A stretch of DNA of 45,365 nucleotides from Desulfocurvibacter africanus subsp. africanus DSM 2603 (GCF_000422545.1 NZ_AULZ01000026.1:1-45365), one strand, 5' to 3'; positions 25,209 through 33,459 are shown, counted from the first letter of the stretch. A program made the numbers and translations. Notes: a model not told the origin generated them from the sequence alone.

Positions 25209-26090
25209 GTGACCTACTTTGCCAAGATGCGCCATGTGAACGCATGGCTGTTCCTTCTGCCGGCGATGGCCCTGATAGTGGCCTTCACCCACGTGCCGGC
25301 AGTGAATACCTTTATCAACAGCTTCTTCTTGGATGGTAGGGGAGGCATGCCCGCCGAGTTCGTGGGGCTCGAGAATTTCCGCTATCTTCTTGAGGACGAG
25401 GTTTTCCTCAAGGTGTTGAGAAACAACCTCCTGTTCGCCTCCGGCACGATACCTCTCTCCATCTCCCTGGCCATGGTCATGGCCCTGCTGGTCAATGCCA
25501 AACTGCCTGGCCAGGCCTGGCTCCGGCTGTCCTATTTTGTGCCCACGGTGCTCCCGATGATCGCCGTGGCGAACATCTGGCTCTTCTTCTTCACGCCCGA
25601 GTACGGCTTGCTGGAACAGGTCCGGAGCTTCCTCGGCTTCTCCGGCGTCAACTGGCTGGGCAGCGAGAGCACGGCCCTGATCTGTATTATCGCAGTGGCG
25701 GTATGGAAAGACGCCGGGTTCTTCATGATCTTCTATCTTGCGGCCTTGCAGCAGGTCCCCCCGTCGCTTGGCGAGGCGGCCATGCTGGAGGGCGCATCCC
25801 GGTTCTGCTACTACCGCAGGATCGTATTTCCCCTGCTCATGCCCACGACTCTGTTCGTGCTGGTGAATGCCACCATCAACGCCTTCCGCATGGTGGATCA
25901 CCTTTTCGTGCTGACCCAGGGAGGGCCGAACAACGCCAGCTCCCTGCTGTTGTACTACATCTACGAGGTCAGCTTCAAATACTGGGACACCGGCTACGGC
26001 GCGACCTTGACCCTGGTGTTACTGGGATTCCTCGGCCTGGCCTCCATCATTCAGTTCGGCGTCATTGAAAAGCGAGTCCATTACAGATGA
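25209..26090 (+). CDS. ugpA: ABC importer permease, UgpA-like
   Basis: The 293-residue integral membrane permease (MalF/UgpA type) has six predicted helices and the EAA loop (LGEAAMLEGASRFCYYRRIVFPLL, about residues 189-212) that docks on the ATPase. I chose GTG at 25209 because GGAGGGG lies just upstream; GTG at 25197 lacks a ribosome binding site. Its stop overlaps the next start as ATGA (26087-26090), which couples the two permeases in equal amounts. Confidence 0.9.
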   Translation: MTYFAKMRHVNAWLFLLPAMALIVAFTHVPAVNTFINSFFLDGRGGMPAEFVGLENFRYLLEDEVFLKVLRNNLLFASGTIPLSISLAMVMALLVNAKLPGQAWLRLSYFVPTVLPMIAVANIWLFFFTPEYGLLEQVRSFLGFSGVNWLGSESTALICIIAVAVWKDAGFFMIFYLAALQQVPPSLGEAAMLEGASRFCYYRRIVFPLLMPTTLFVLVNATINAFRMVDHLFVLTQGGPNNASSLLLYYIYEVSFKYWDTGYGATLTLVLLGFLGLASIIQFGVIEKRVHYR

Positions 26091-26920
26091 GCACCGCGAA
26101 TATCTACGACGGCAAGGGCATCTATCGCTATCTCGACACCGCAGCGGCCTGGACGCTGGCCATCCTGTGGGGAATGCCACTGCTCTACGCGATCTGGACG
26201 GCCTTCCACCCGGCGGAGTTCTCGACAAGCTTCAACCTGATGGCGCCGCTCACGCTCGACAACTTCCGCAAGGCTTGGAACGCCGCGCCTTTCGCGCGCT
26301 ACTTCGTCAACACGTTCATGCTCGTGACCCTGGTCCTCTCCGCGCAGCTTGTCCTGTGCACCCTGGCGGCCTATGCCTTCGCCAAGTACGATTTCCGGGG
26401 CAAGACCATCCTGTTCGCGCTCGTGCTCATGCAGCTCATGATCATGCCCGACGTGCTCATCGTGGAGAACTACCGGACCATGGGCCGCATCGGCATTCTC
26501 GACTCCACGCTCTCCATAAGCTTGCCGTACATGGCCTCGGCCTTCGGCATCTTTCTTCTGCGCCAAGCCTTCAAGTCGATTCCCAAGGAACTCGACGATG
26601 CCGCAGCGGTCGAAGGCGCGGGTCCCTTGCAGATCCTCTGGCGCGTGTACGTCCCGCTCGGACGGCCCGTCTATCTGGCGTATGCGCTGGTTTCGGTGAG
26701 CTATCACTGGAACAACTTCCTGTGGCCGCTCCTCGTAACCAATACCGTCAATTCGCGGCCGCTCACGGTGGGACTGCAGGTCTTCTCCTCCACCGAGCAG
26801 GGCGTGGACTGGTCGATCATCACCGCGGCGACGCTGATGACGTCCGGCCCGCTGCTCTTGGGCTTCCTGCTATTCCAGCGGCAGTTCGTGCAGTCGTTCA
26901 TGCGGGCCGGCATCAAGTAG
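26087..26920 (+). CDS. ugpE: ABC importer permease, UgpE-like
   Basis: The 277-residue second permease (MalG/UgpE type) has six membrane segments and the EAA loop KELDDAAAVEGAGPLQILWRV at about residues 168-188. It pairs with UgpA to form the channel. Its start overlaps the ugpA stop; the HD-domain gene follows nine bases after its stop. Confidence 0.9.
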   Translation: MSTANIYDGKGIYRYLDTAAAWTLAILWGMPLLYAIWTAFHPAEFSTSFNLMAPLTLDNFRKAWNAAPFARYFVNTFMLVTLVLSAQLVLCTLAAYAFAKYDFRGKTILFALVLMQLMIMPDVLIVENYRTMGRIGILDSTLSISLPYMASAFGIFLLRQAFKSIPKELDDAAAVEGAGPLQILWRVYVPLGRPVYLAYALVSVSYHWNNFLWPLLVTNTVNSRPLTVGLQVFSSTEQGVDWSIITAATLMTSGPLLLGFLLFQRQFVQSFMRAGIK

Positions 26921-26929
26921 CGAAAGGCC

Positions 26930-27781
26930 ATGACAATCAAGATCGTCGAGCCGCTTGAGAACCTGGCCAGGTTCCAGGGCGAGCCTGCGCTCGAACGCAT
27001 CCGCAGCGAATTCCTTTCGGCCGTGGATGTCCCGGTCTGGCTCGAGCTGATCGAGGAATACCTTGTCCTGGAATCACCCAAGACGAGGTACGCCTATCCC
27101 TATTTCAAGCCCTGGAGCTTTGCCGCCGCGCCGGGCTCGGGCGCGCACCACGCGCATATCGGCGGGCTGGCCCTGCACGTGCTGCAGGGGCTGTGCAACG
27201 CCCGCGCTCTGGCGGACGCCCACGAGACACGGGGGCTGCCGCTTCGCCGGAGTCTGCTCTACACCGCCATCCTGCTCCACGACACCATGAAGCGCTTCAT
27301 CTACAGGTTCACGGATGAGTGCTGCCTCGAAAAGGCCGAGGACCCGTTCATCGGCAAGCGGGAAGACCATCACTCCTGGCTGTTGCGCGAGCTTCACGCG
27401 CGGGGAGTGGACAGGGAGCTGCTTCTGGCCGTCGCGGCCATGCACGGACTGGATGATGTGAGCCTGCAGGACGGAGTGCGGCCCCTGGCCGTGGTGAACC
27501 ATTACATGTCCATCAGCGGCACGGGCCTGACCATGGCTTCGGAGGAAGTCTCGGCCGAGCACGTCTTCGGCTTTCTCGCCGACTCGGACTGGCCGTGGAG
27601 CGGACGGGCCCAGCAGCGATGCGTGGCGGTCGCCGGGCCGCTGGCGCGGCGCTTGGGAGTCACGGAAGCTTACATGCGCCTGTACCTGGGGTCGCGCTTC
27701 GGCTTCGAGGCCGTCGACGCCATGGTCGGCACGCACGGGCTGGAGGAAGCGACGGAACTGCTTGCGGAGCGCATGGCCTAG
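26930..27781 (+). CDS. HD-domain protein of unknown substrate
   Basis: The 283-residue protein has an HD-type metal phosphohydrolase pattern: H-x-HIGGLALHVLQ (His76), LLHDTMKR (His117-Asp118), EDHHSWLLREL (His147-148), AMHGL (His172) and a late VVNHY. All metal ligands appear intact, so it is probably an active phosphomonoesterase or phosphodiesterase in the cytoplasm. It is the last gene of the Ugp-like operon, nine bases after ugpE and before a terminator, so its substrate may be an imported glycerol phosphate compound (inference). A ribosome binding site (GAAAGG) lies six bases upstream. Confidence 0.8.
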   Translation: MTIKIVEPLENLARFQGEPALERIRSEFLSAVDVPVWLELIEEYLVLESPKTRYAYPYFKPWSFAAAPGSGAHHAHIGGLALHVLQGLCNARALADAHETRGLPLRRSLLYTAILLHDTMKRFIYRFTDECCLEKAEDPFIGKREDHHSWLLRELHARGVDRELLLAVAAMHGLDDVSLQDGVRPLAVVNHYMSISGTGLTMASEEVSAEHVFGFLADSDWPWSGRAQQRCVAVAGPLARRLGVTEAYMRLYLGSRFGFEAVDAMVGTHGLEEATELLAERMA

Positions 27782-27863
27782 CCGCGTATTCCAGCAGATG
27801 CGCATAGGGCCGTATAACCGAGCTTTGTTCAACCGTTCGGCCATATCGATCAAAAACAAAATA

Positions 27864-27900
27864 AGCCCTGCCAGCGATCGCGCCGGCAGGGCTTTGTATT
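27864..27900 (+). terminator. Terminator of the Ugp-like operon
   Basis: AGCCCTGCC and GGCAGGGCT form a 9-bp stem around GCGCGATCGC-like loop sequence, followed by TTTGTATTGTT. It lies about 80 bases past the HD gene. Confidence 0.75.
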
Positions 27901-27950
27901 GTTAAGAGGAAGGCTGGGCCAACCTCGATATGGAATCGGGGCAGCGGCTT

Positions 27951-28075
27951 AGCGCAGATTGCTTTTAAGACGCCCGCTCCGGCGTTGACGGCGCAAGTGA
28001 ATTGCGCCTACGCCTACGCGGCGGCAAGCCATGCCGACGCATGGCTTGCAGAGCATTTTGAAAAGCAAATGCTCT
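27951..28075 (-). repeat. Dispersed repeat R1, copy C (inverted)
   Basis: Reverse complement of copy B with few changes; the hairpins AGAGCATTT..AAATGCTCT, GCAAGCCATGC/GCATGGCTTGC and GGCGCAA/TTGCGCC are kept. Its outer AGAGC end overlaps the TAG stop of the selenoprotein gene at 28074-28076. Confidence 0.92.
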
Positions 28076-29369
28076 AAAGTCCCAACTGCAGCAGGTCCTC
28101 GCCCAGGTAGATGCGTTCATTTTCGCCCAGAATGCCGAGCGACAGGCAGATGAGCGTCCACAGATGCACCGTGTGCCATGCTCCATCGAACTGCTCGGAC
28201 ATGTCGTGGATTTGGGCATGGCAGTTGTGGCAAGGCGTGATGCAGTACTGCGCGCCAGTGGCCAGGATCTGCTCGGCCTTGCGCATGCCGTAGGCCCGCC
28301 GCTGCTTCTGGAAGCCCCCCTGCAGAGCCCCGCCTCCGCCTCCGCAACAGTAGTTGTTGGACTTGTTCGGATACATCTCCACGAAGTTTTGATCTCCAAC
28401 CAGGGTACGCACCACGAAACGTAGATCGTTGGCCACTTCGTCGCCAAGCGACTTGCGCACGAGCTGACAGGGATCCTGGACAGTGAATTTGATGCCGCGG
28501 TCGTTCCAGGCGGAGTTAACCTTTAATCTGCCCTCGCGTATCCACCGCGCGTAGTAGGTGATGATGCTTTCCAGCCGGAAAGAGGGGGTGATGCCGAAGC
28601 GCTGCAGTCCGGACCGGACCGCGTAGAACTCGTGCCCTCACTCGGTGTGGAGCCAGACCTTGCAACCCAGCGTCTCCACGGCCTCGACCTTGGTGCGGAG
28701 GATCTTTTCCCAGCCCTCGTCGTCGGCCGCGAACATACAGTAGTTCTCGGCGGCCCAACCGCGGGAGGCATAGGTCCAGTCCGCGCCGACATGGTCGAGG
28801 ACCTTCCACAGGGGCACCATCTCGTCCGGCTCCACCGCGGGCTCACGGGAGTTCTGGGTAAGGAAGAAGTGCGCGCCCTGGCGGTTCATGGGCGCTTTCA
28901 GATTATCGAATCCATCCTGGGTCGAACGGACCTCTTCAAGGACATCATCCACCACGAACTCGAAATCCTGCGGGGACACGCCCATGGCTGAACATGTCGG
29001 GGTGCGCAGGGCTTGGTCGCAGGAGCCGACGATGCCTTTGGGGCGCTTGTCGCGCGGCCACCGCGCGCGTGCCTCGTAGACAAGGGCGGGGATGTCGATT
29101 TTCGCAGGGCAGACATGCGTGCAGCGGCGGCACAGGGTACACATCCACACCCAGGGAGTCGTGGTCAGGGCCTCGTCCATGCCCAGGACCGCCATGCGCA
29201 GGAACTTGCGCGGATCCATGCGCTCCAGGCCAGAGGCTGGACAGCCGGAGGAGCACAGCCCGCACGAAAGGCACATGTCTAGGTTGACTCCGCGCGGCAG
29301 CATTTCCGAAGCTATCTGCCTGAACCGGGAGGGTTGGCTGTCGGACATGGGTTCGATGGTGAGATTCAT
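28074..29369 (-). CDS. Selenocysteine-containing Fe-S electron-transfer protein (DsrK/HdrD/GlpC-like)
   Basis: I read 28074-29369 as one 431-residue protein with Sec at residue 244 (TGA at 28640-28638). Two [4Fe-4S] motifs, C33-x2-C36-x2-C39-x3-C43P and C77-x2-C80-x2-C83-x3-C87P, are followed by a CCG domain with exact spacing: C301-x39-CC(341-342)-x36-C379-x2-C382. This domain binds the noncubane cluster in HdrB/HdrD-like enzymes. The TGA lies in TE-U-GH, where DsrK/HmcF/TmcB-type proteins have ECGH. The frame continues open and family-like for 187 codons, and a SECIS-like hairpin follows. Start ATG has GGGAG seven bases upstream. It is divergent from glpA-glpB, which lack a glpC, so it probably carries electrons from G3P oxidation to the quinone or to a membrane complex. 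A simple stop would leave a 243-residue fragment. Confidence 0.8.
28604..28622 (-). promoter_or_regulatory. SECIS-like hairpin downstream of the in-frame TGA
   Basis: On the minus strand GCGGTCC-GGTC-CGGACTGC folds as a 7-8 bp stem with one G-U pair and a GGUC-containing apical loop. The loop starts 22 bases after the TGA, inside the 16-37 base range known for bacterial SECIS elements; E. coli fdhF has GGUCU in its loop at 18 bases. The element is within the coding sequence, as in other bacteria. Confidence 0.7.
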
Positions 29370-29446
29370 GACTTTTCTCCCTGAGCAAATGCAGTCTGTC
29401 GAGGATCTTCATCCCTGGCGTCCGGATCATTACCCGGGGCAAAAAA

Positions 29447-29496
29447 TTTCGCAACTGAAAACCTGAATTGCGAAATCGAAAATTAACGGCTATGTT
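29447..29496 (+). promoter_or_regulatory. Predicted glpA promoter and GlpR operator
   Basis: TTTCGCAA (29447-29454) and TTGCGAAA (29468-29475) are a perfect inverted pair, followed by ATCGAAAAT. TTGCGA (29468-29473), 17 bases and TATGTT (29491-29496) form a sigma-70-like promoter, so a repressor on the dyad would block it. The site lies between the divergent selenoprotein gene and glpA and could control both. Confidence 0.55.
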
Positions 29497-29513
29497 TGGC
29501 CGGTGTGAAGAGA

Positions 29514-29551
29514 CTGGCGCGCGAGGCGCGATCTCGCGTATCCCGCGCCAG
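29514..29551 (+). promoter_or_regulatory. Leader hairpin upstream of glpA
   Basis: CTGGCGCG (29514-29521) and CGCGCCAG (29544-29551) pair perfectly, with an inner CGAG/CTCG stem. It is in the predicted glpA leader, 23 bases before the start codon, and could stabilise or attenuate the message. Confidence 0.45.
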
Positions 29552-29574
29552 ACCCGGCATCCATGGGGAGAACC

Positions 29575-31173
29575 ATGAAGACTCAGTGCGACATCTTGCG
29601 AACTCAGGTCCTTGTCATCGGCGGCGGCGTGACAGGCGCAGGCATCATGCGCGATCTCGCCTTGCGCGGCATGCATTGCGTGCTCGTGGAAAAGAGGGAC
29701 GTCAACGCCGGCGCGTCGGGCGGCAACCACGGCCTGCTGCACAGCGGAGCGCGCTATGTCCTGAGCGATCCCATGGCCGCAGCCGAGTGCCGGGAGGAAG
29801 GGGATCTGCTCAAGCGGCTCGCGCCGCAGTGCATCGAGGATACCGGCGGGCTCTTCGTGGCCATGCCGGGCGATGACGAGTCCTACGCAGCCGACTTCCC
29901 TAATTTGTGCGCCAAGGCAGGCATTGCTGCCAAGTCAATGGCGCCCTCCGAGGCCCTAACCCTGGAATCTGCCCTTTCCGGCGAGCTTGTCGCGGCCTTC
30001 CATGTTCCCGACGCCTCCATTGATCCTTTCCGGCTCAGTCTGGAGATGATCGCCCATGCCCGCGAGCTGACGGGTTGCAACTTGCTTCGCGGTATGTGCG
30101 TCATCAATTTCGAAATTTTCGACGGACGCATCGTGCGCGCCCACTGCCTTGAGGCGAAAACCGGCCGCAAGCTGATCATCGAGCCGGAGCAGGTCGTGAA
30201 TGTCGCCGGAGCCTGGTCCGGTAAGGTCGCTGCCCTGGCGGGCGCGCATATCCCCGTGCTCTATTCGAGCGGAACGCTGCTCGTGACCAGCGAGCGAATC
30301 GCCCGGCGCGTCATAAACCGGCTGCGTCCGCCCGCGGACGGCGACATCCTTGTGCCGGGCGGCACAGTTTCCATTCTGGGCACCACGAGCGTGCGCATCG
30401 CCGACCCGGATATGTGCCGCCCGTCCGCCGCCGAGGTGGACCTGAACATCGAGCAGGGCGCAAGCATGATTCCGGCCCTGCGCTCCATCCGCTACATCCG
30501 GGCGTACAGCGGGGTACGCCCGCTGCTCATGGCGAACACCGGCGCAGGCGACGACCGCGCCCAAAGTCGCGGCTTCGCGCTCTTCAACCACGAAGCCGAA
30601 GGGCTCACCAACTTTCTGACCGTCACGGGCGGCAAGCTCACGACGTTCCGTCTCATGGCCGAGAAGGCGGCGGACTTGGTGGCGCGGCGTCTCGGCGTTG
30701 GCGCGCCCTGTTTGACGCGCAGCGTGCCCTTGCCGGAAATCGGCGGCTGCGAGTGGACTGGGCCGGGACGCTCTCCCCGCGCATGGCTGGCCCGTAAGGA
30801 AGAGGATGGACCTTTGCTGTGCGAGTGCGAGATGGTCTCGGCGCATACCGTCGACGAGCTCACGAAGGACTGCCATGTGGATGCGGAAGACCTCGGCATC
30901 TCCGCGCTGGGCGTGCGCAGCCGTATCGGCAAGGGTTCATGCCAGGGAGCTTTCTGCGGCCTGCGCGTCACAGCCCATCTGTACGATACCGGCAAGTGCG
31001 CCTCCAGGCGCGGCCTTCTGAGCATGCGAGATTTCTTCGCCAATCGCTTCAAGGGGCAAAGGCCTATCCTATGGGGTGCCCAGATGCGGCAGTATGAGCT
31101 GGCCGAGGCTCTGCATTGCGGGCTAATCAGCCTGGAGATGCTCCCCTCCCACAAACCGGACGAGGTGCGCTGA
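29575..31173 (+). CDS. glpA: Anaerobic glycerol-3-phosphate dehydrogenase, subunit A
   Basis: The 532-residue flavoprotein oxidises sn-glycerol-3-phosphate to dihydroxyacetone phosphate. FAD-binding VLVIGGGVTGAGIMRDLALRG lies near the N-terminus; ASGGNHGLLHSGARYV and VTGGKLTTFRLMAEKAADL are GlpA/GlpD signatures. The C-terminal Cys-rich segment (CECEMV, then GSCQGAFCG) is a BFD-like [2Fe-2S] domain, found in GlpA but not in aerobic GlpD. I chose the ATG at 29575 because GGGGAG lies four bases upstream; ATG at 29563 would include that site as codons. glpB follows after two bases; the place of glpC is taken by the divergent Fe-S gene. Confidence 0.93.
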   Translation: MKTQCDILRTQVLVIGGGVTGAGIMRDLALRGMHCVLVEKRDVNAGASGGNHGLLHSGARYVLSDPMAAAECREEGDLLKRLAPQCIEDTGGLFVAMPGDDESYAADFPNLCAKAGIAAKSMAPSEALTLESALSGELVAAFHVPDASIDPFRLSLEMIAHARELTGCNLLRGMCVINFEIFDGRIVRAHCLEAKTGRKLIIEPEQVVNVAGAWSGKVAALAGAHIPVLYSSGTLLVTSERIARRVINRLRPPADGDILVPGGTVSILGTTSVRIADPDMCRPSAAEVDLNIEQGASMIPALRSIRYIRAYSGVRPLLMANTGAGDDRAQSRGFALFNHEAEGLTNFLTVTGGKLTTFRLMAEKAADLVARRLGVGAPCLTRSVPLPEIGGCEWTGPGRSPRAWLARKEEDGPLLCECEMVSAHTVDELTKDCHVDAEDLGISALGVRSRIGKGSCQGAFCGLRVTAHLYDTGKCASRRGLLSMRDFFANRFKGQRPILWGAQMRQYELAEALHCGLISLEMLPSHKPDEVR

Positions 31174-31175
31174 AC

Positions 31176-32501
31176 ATGTCCCGTGATATCCGTGAATGCG
31201 ATCTGGTGGTCATCGGCGCCGGCCTGGCTGGCTCGGCCGCAGCCCTCTTCGCCGCCAAGCGTGGATTGAGCGTCGTACAGGCAGGTGGCACCGGCGCCAT
31301 CGCGTACACGAGCGGGTACTTCGACGTCCTCGGCGCGGTTCCTCCTCGCGGTCCCGAGGGTGGCATCCATCTGGTGGAAAAGCCATTTCAAGGCCTTGAT
31401 GAGCTGCTGGCTAGCTATCCAAGGCATCCGTACTGGCTGACATCCCCTGGATTAATCAAAGCCGCCCTGGCGGAGTGGATGGATTTCCTCGCCAACCGTG
31501 GGCTGCCCTACGTGGCCGAGACGGAAACAAACGTTGTCGCACCATCTCCCGCTGGAACTCTCAAGCACACCTATGCGCTGCCGGAAACCATGTGGCCCTT
31601 TGTCAGGCTCCTCAAAGAAAAGCCCGCCTGCCTGCTTGTCGACTTTCATGGTCTCAACGGATTCAGCGCCCGTCAGGTGGCGGCCAACCTGCTGCCCCTC
31701 TGGCCTGGCTTGCGTGCGGAGCGCATTCACTTTCCCGGCCACGCAGGAGGAGAAGTCTTCCCCGAAAACGCCGCCCGTTCCCTGGAGTTGCCCAAGCATC
31801 GCGAAACCCTGGCCGAGGCCGTTAGGCCCCTGCTAGGCGATGCGACCTGCCTCGGCCTGCCCGCGCTCCTGGGCATGAACGGTTGCGGGGCGGTGTGTGC
31901 CGATCTTGAGGAACGTCTCGGCGTGACGGTGTTCGAGATCCCCACCATGCCGCCGTCAGTGCCGGGCATCCGCCTGCGGGAGGCCGTGGAGAACGGTTTG
32001 CCTGAGCTTGGGGTCGAACTATACTCCCAGCAGATGGTTCGCCTGGAGAGGATGGAAAGTAGCGGTCTGGAATTCACCATCCATGGTCAATCCATGGAGC
32101 GTCGAGTGCGCTGCCGGGGAGTGATATTGGCTTCGGGGCGGTTTCTGGGAGGAGGCTTGGCGAGCACGCAGACCGAGGTGCGGGAGACGATTTTCGACCT
32201 ACCCGTGGCCCAGCCCGAAGACCGCTCCGGATGGCACCGGCTCGACTATTTCGATCCGCGCGGACACCCTGTCCACCAAAGCGGCATTGAGGTGGATGAA
32301 CGGTTCCGGCCGCTCGGCGCAGGCGGCAAGCCCGTGTGTCCGACATTGTTCGCGGCTGGTTCGATCCTGGCCCATCAGGATTGGATGCGCATGAAGTGCG
32401 GCGCTGGAGTCGCCTTGGCTACCGCCCTCGGCGCGGTGGAGTCGCTCATCGCGGAACTGGGCACGGTCTCGGGTGACCTGGCCACGGTGCCGGCAGGTTG
32501 A
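31176..32501 (+). CDS. glpB: Anaerobic glycerol-3-phosphate dehydrogenase, subunit B
   Basis: The 441-residue flavoprotein-like subunit works with GlpA at the membrane. The N-terminal CDLVVIGAGLAGSAAALFAAKRG binds a dinucleotide; GLPALLGMNG, ILASGRFLGGGL and the C-terminal CGAGVALATALGA fit GlpB. Start ATG at 31176 follows the glpA stop by two bases, with GAGG inside the end of glpA. Length is close to E. coli GlpB (419). Confidence 0.92.
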   Translation: MSRDIRECDLVVIGAGLAGSAAALFAAKRGLSVVQAGGTGAIAYTSGYFDVLGAVPPRGPEGGIHLVEKPFQGLDELLASYPRHPYWLTSPGLIKAALAEWMDFLANRGLPYVAETETNVVAPSPAGTLKHTYALPETMWPFVRLLKEKPACLLVDFHGLNGFSARQVAANLLPLWPGLRAERIHFPGHAGGEVFPENAARSLELPKHRETLAEAVRPLLGDATCLGLPALLGMNGCGAVCADLEERLGVTVFEIPTMPPSVPGIRLREAVENGLPELGVELYSQQMVRLERMESSGLEFTIHGQSMERRVRCRGVILASGRFLGGGLASTQTEVRETIFDLPVAQPEDRSGWHRLDYFDPRGHPVHQSGIEVDERFRPLGAGGKPVCPTLFAAGSILAHQDWMRMKCGAGVALATALGAVESLIAELGTVSGDLATVPAG

Positions 32502-32559
32502 TTGCGGCAGTGAACTTCCGTATTTGAGCGCAACAGCAATTCGATAACACGAGGCCAGC

Positions 32560-33351
32560 ATGCGTGCCCTGAATCTAATGCCCGCGGAAACTCGCCGCGC
32601 CATCCGTTTCGTCCTTACGGACATCGACGATACGCTTACTGACAACGGCCGCCTCGGTGCGGAGGCCTATGCGGCTCTTGAGTCGCTCCGCCGCCACGGC
32701 ATGAAGGTGGTGCCCATCACCGGCAGGCCGGCAGGCTGGTGCGACCATATCGCGCGCATGTGGCCCGTGGACGGGGTGGTGGGCGAGAATGGCGCCTTCT
32801 ATTTCCATTACGACGAAACCGCCAGGCGGATGGTCCGACGCTATTTCAAAAATGATGATGAGCGCGGGCTCGATGCCGCCCGGCTGGCGGATCTTCGGCT
32901 GCGTATCCTGCGCGAGGTGCCCGGTTGCGCCATCTCAGCGGATCAAAACTACCGCGAGGCCGACCTGGCCGTTGATTTCTGCGAGGATGTGGACCCGCTG
33001 CCCATGGAGGCGGTGAGGCGCATCCAGGCCCTCTTCGAGCAGGATGGAGCCCAGGCCAAGATCAGCTCCATCCATGTAAACGGCTGGTTCGGCGGCTACG
33101 ACAAGCTCACGATGACCCGCATATTCTTTCAGGAGGTATTTGGGCACAAGTTGGAAGCAGTGCGGGAGCATGTAGTCTTCGCGGGCGACTCGCCCAATGA
33201 TGCACCCATGTTCGCATACTTCCCCAACTCGGTTGGCGTGGCCAATGTCCTGGATCTGGAAGCCGAACTGAGCGCCCGCCCAACCTGGATCACGCAGGGC
33301 AGGGGCGGTGGCGGCTTCGCCGAGCTCGCGCGGGCTCTTCTCAAGGCCTGA
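32560..33351 (+). CDS. HAD-superfamily phosphatase (Cof/subfamily IIB type)
   Basis: The 263-residue protein has all HAD motifs: LTDIDDTLTDNG (nucleophile and acid Asp), PITGRPAG (motif II), a Lys in GGYDKLTM (motif III) and FAGDSPNDAPMF (motif IV). A cap of the IIB kind lies between motifs II and III. It resembles sugar-phosphate and mannosyl-3-phosphoglycerate-like phosphatases. It lies 58 bases after glpB with its own GAGG site and is probably co-transcribed, so glycerol phosphate or a related compound is a possible substrate (inference). Confidence 0.85.
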   Translation: MRALNLMPAETRRAIRFVLTDIDDTLTDNGRLGAEAYAALESLRRHGMKVVPITGRPAGWCDHIARMWPVDGVVGENGAFYFHYDETARRMVRRYFKNDDERGLDAARLADLRLRILREVPGCAISADQNYREADLAVDFCEDVDPLPMEAVRRIQALFEQDGAQAKISSIHVNGWFGGYDKLTMTRIFFQEVFGHKLEAVREHVVFAGDSPNDAPMFAYFPNSVGVANVLDLEAELSARPTWITQGRGGGGFAELARALLKA

Positions 33352-33393
33352 CCTGCTGATTCCAATTGCTGTCTAAAGTCTTTCGTGGATGAA

Positions 33394-33459
33394 CCGAGAG
33401 AGGACGCTGCCCTCTCTCGGACTCTCTCCCGGCAGGGAGCGGCGCTCCCTGCACCCCCA
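33394..33459. repeat. Dispersed repeat R2, copy 3 (inverted)
   Basis: Reverse complement of 2425-2489: GAGAGAGGACGCTGCCCTCTCTC, then the GGCAGGGAGC/GCTCCCTGC hairpin and CACCCCCAT. As the first structure after the HAD gene, it could also act as its terminator. Confidence 0.85.

Noticed and set aside
28074-28637. Reading the second half of the Fe-S gene as a separate protein, or the whole as a plain pseudogene
   Set aside because: There is no ribosome binding site or sound start after the TGA, and the continuing frame keeps perfect CCG-domain spacing. The stop falls on the family's Cys and is followed by a SECIS-like hairpin, so selenocysteine is the better reading.
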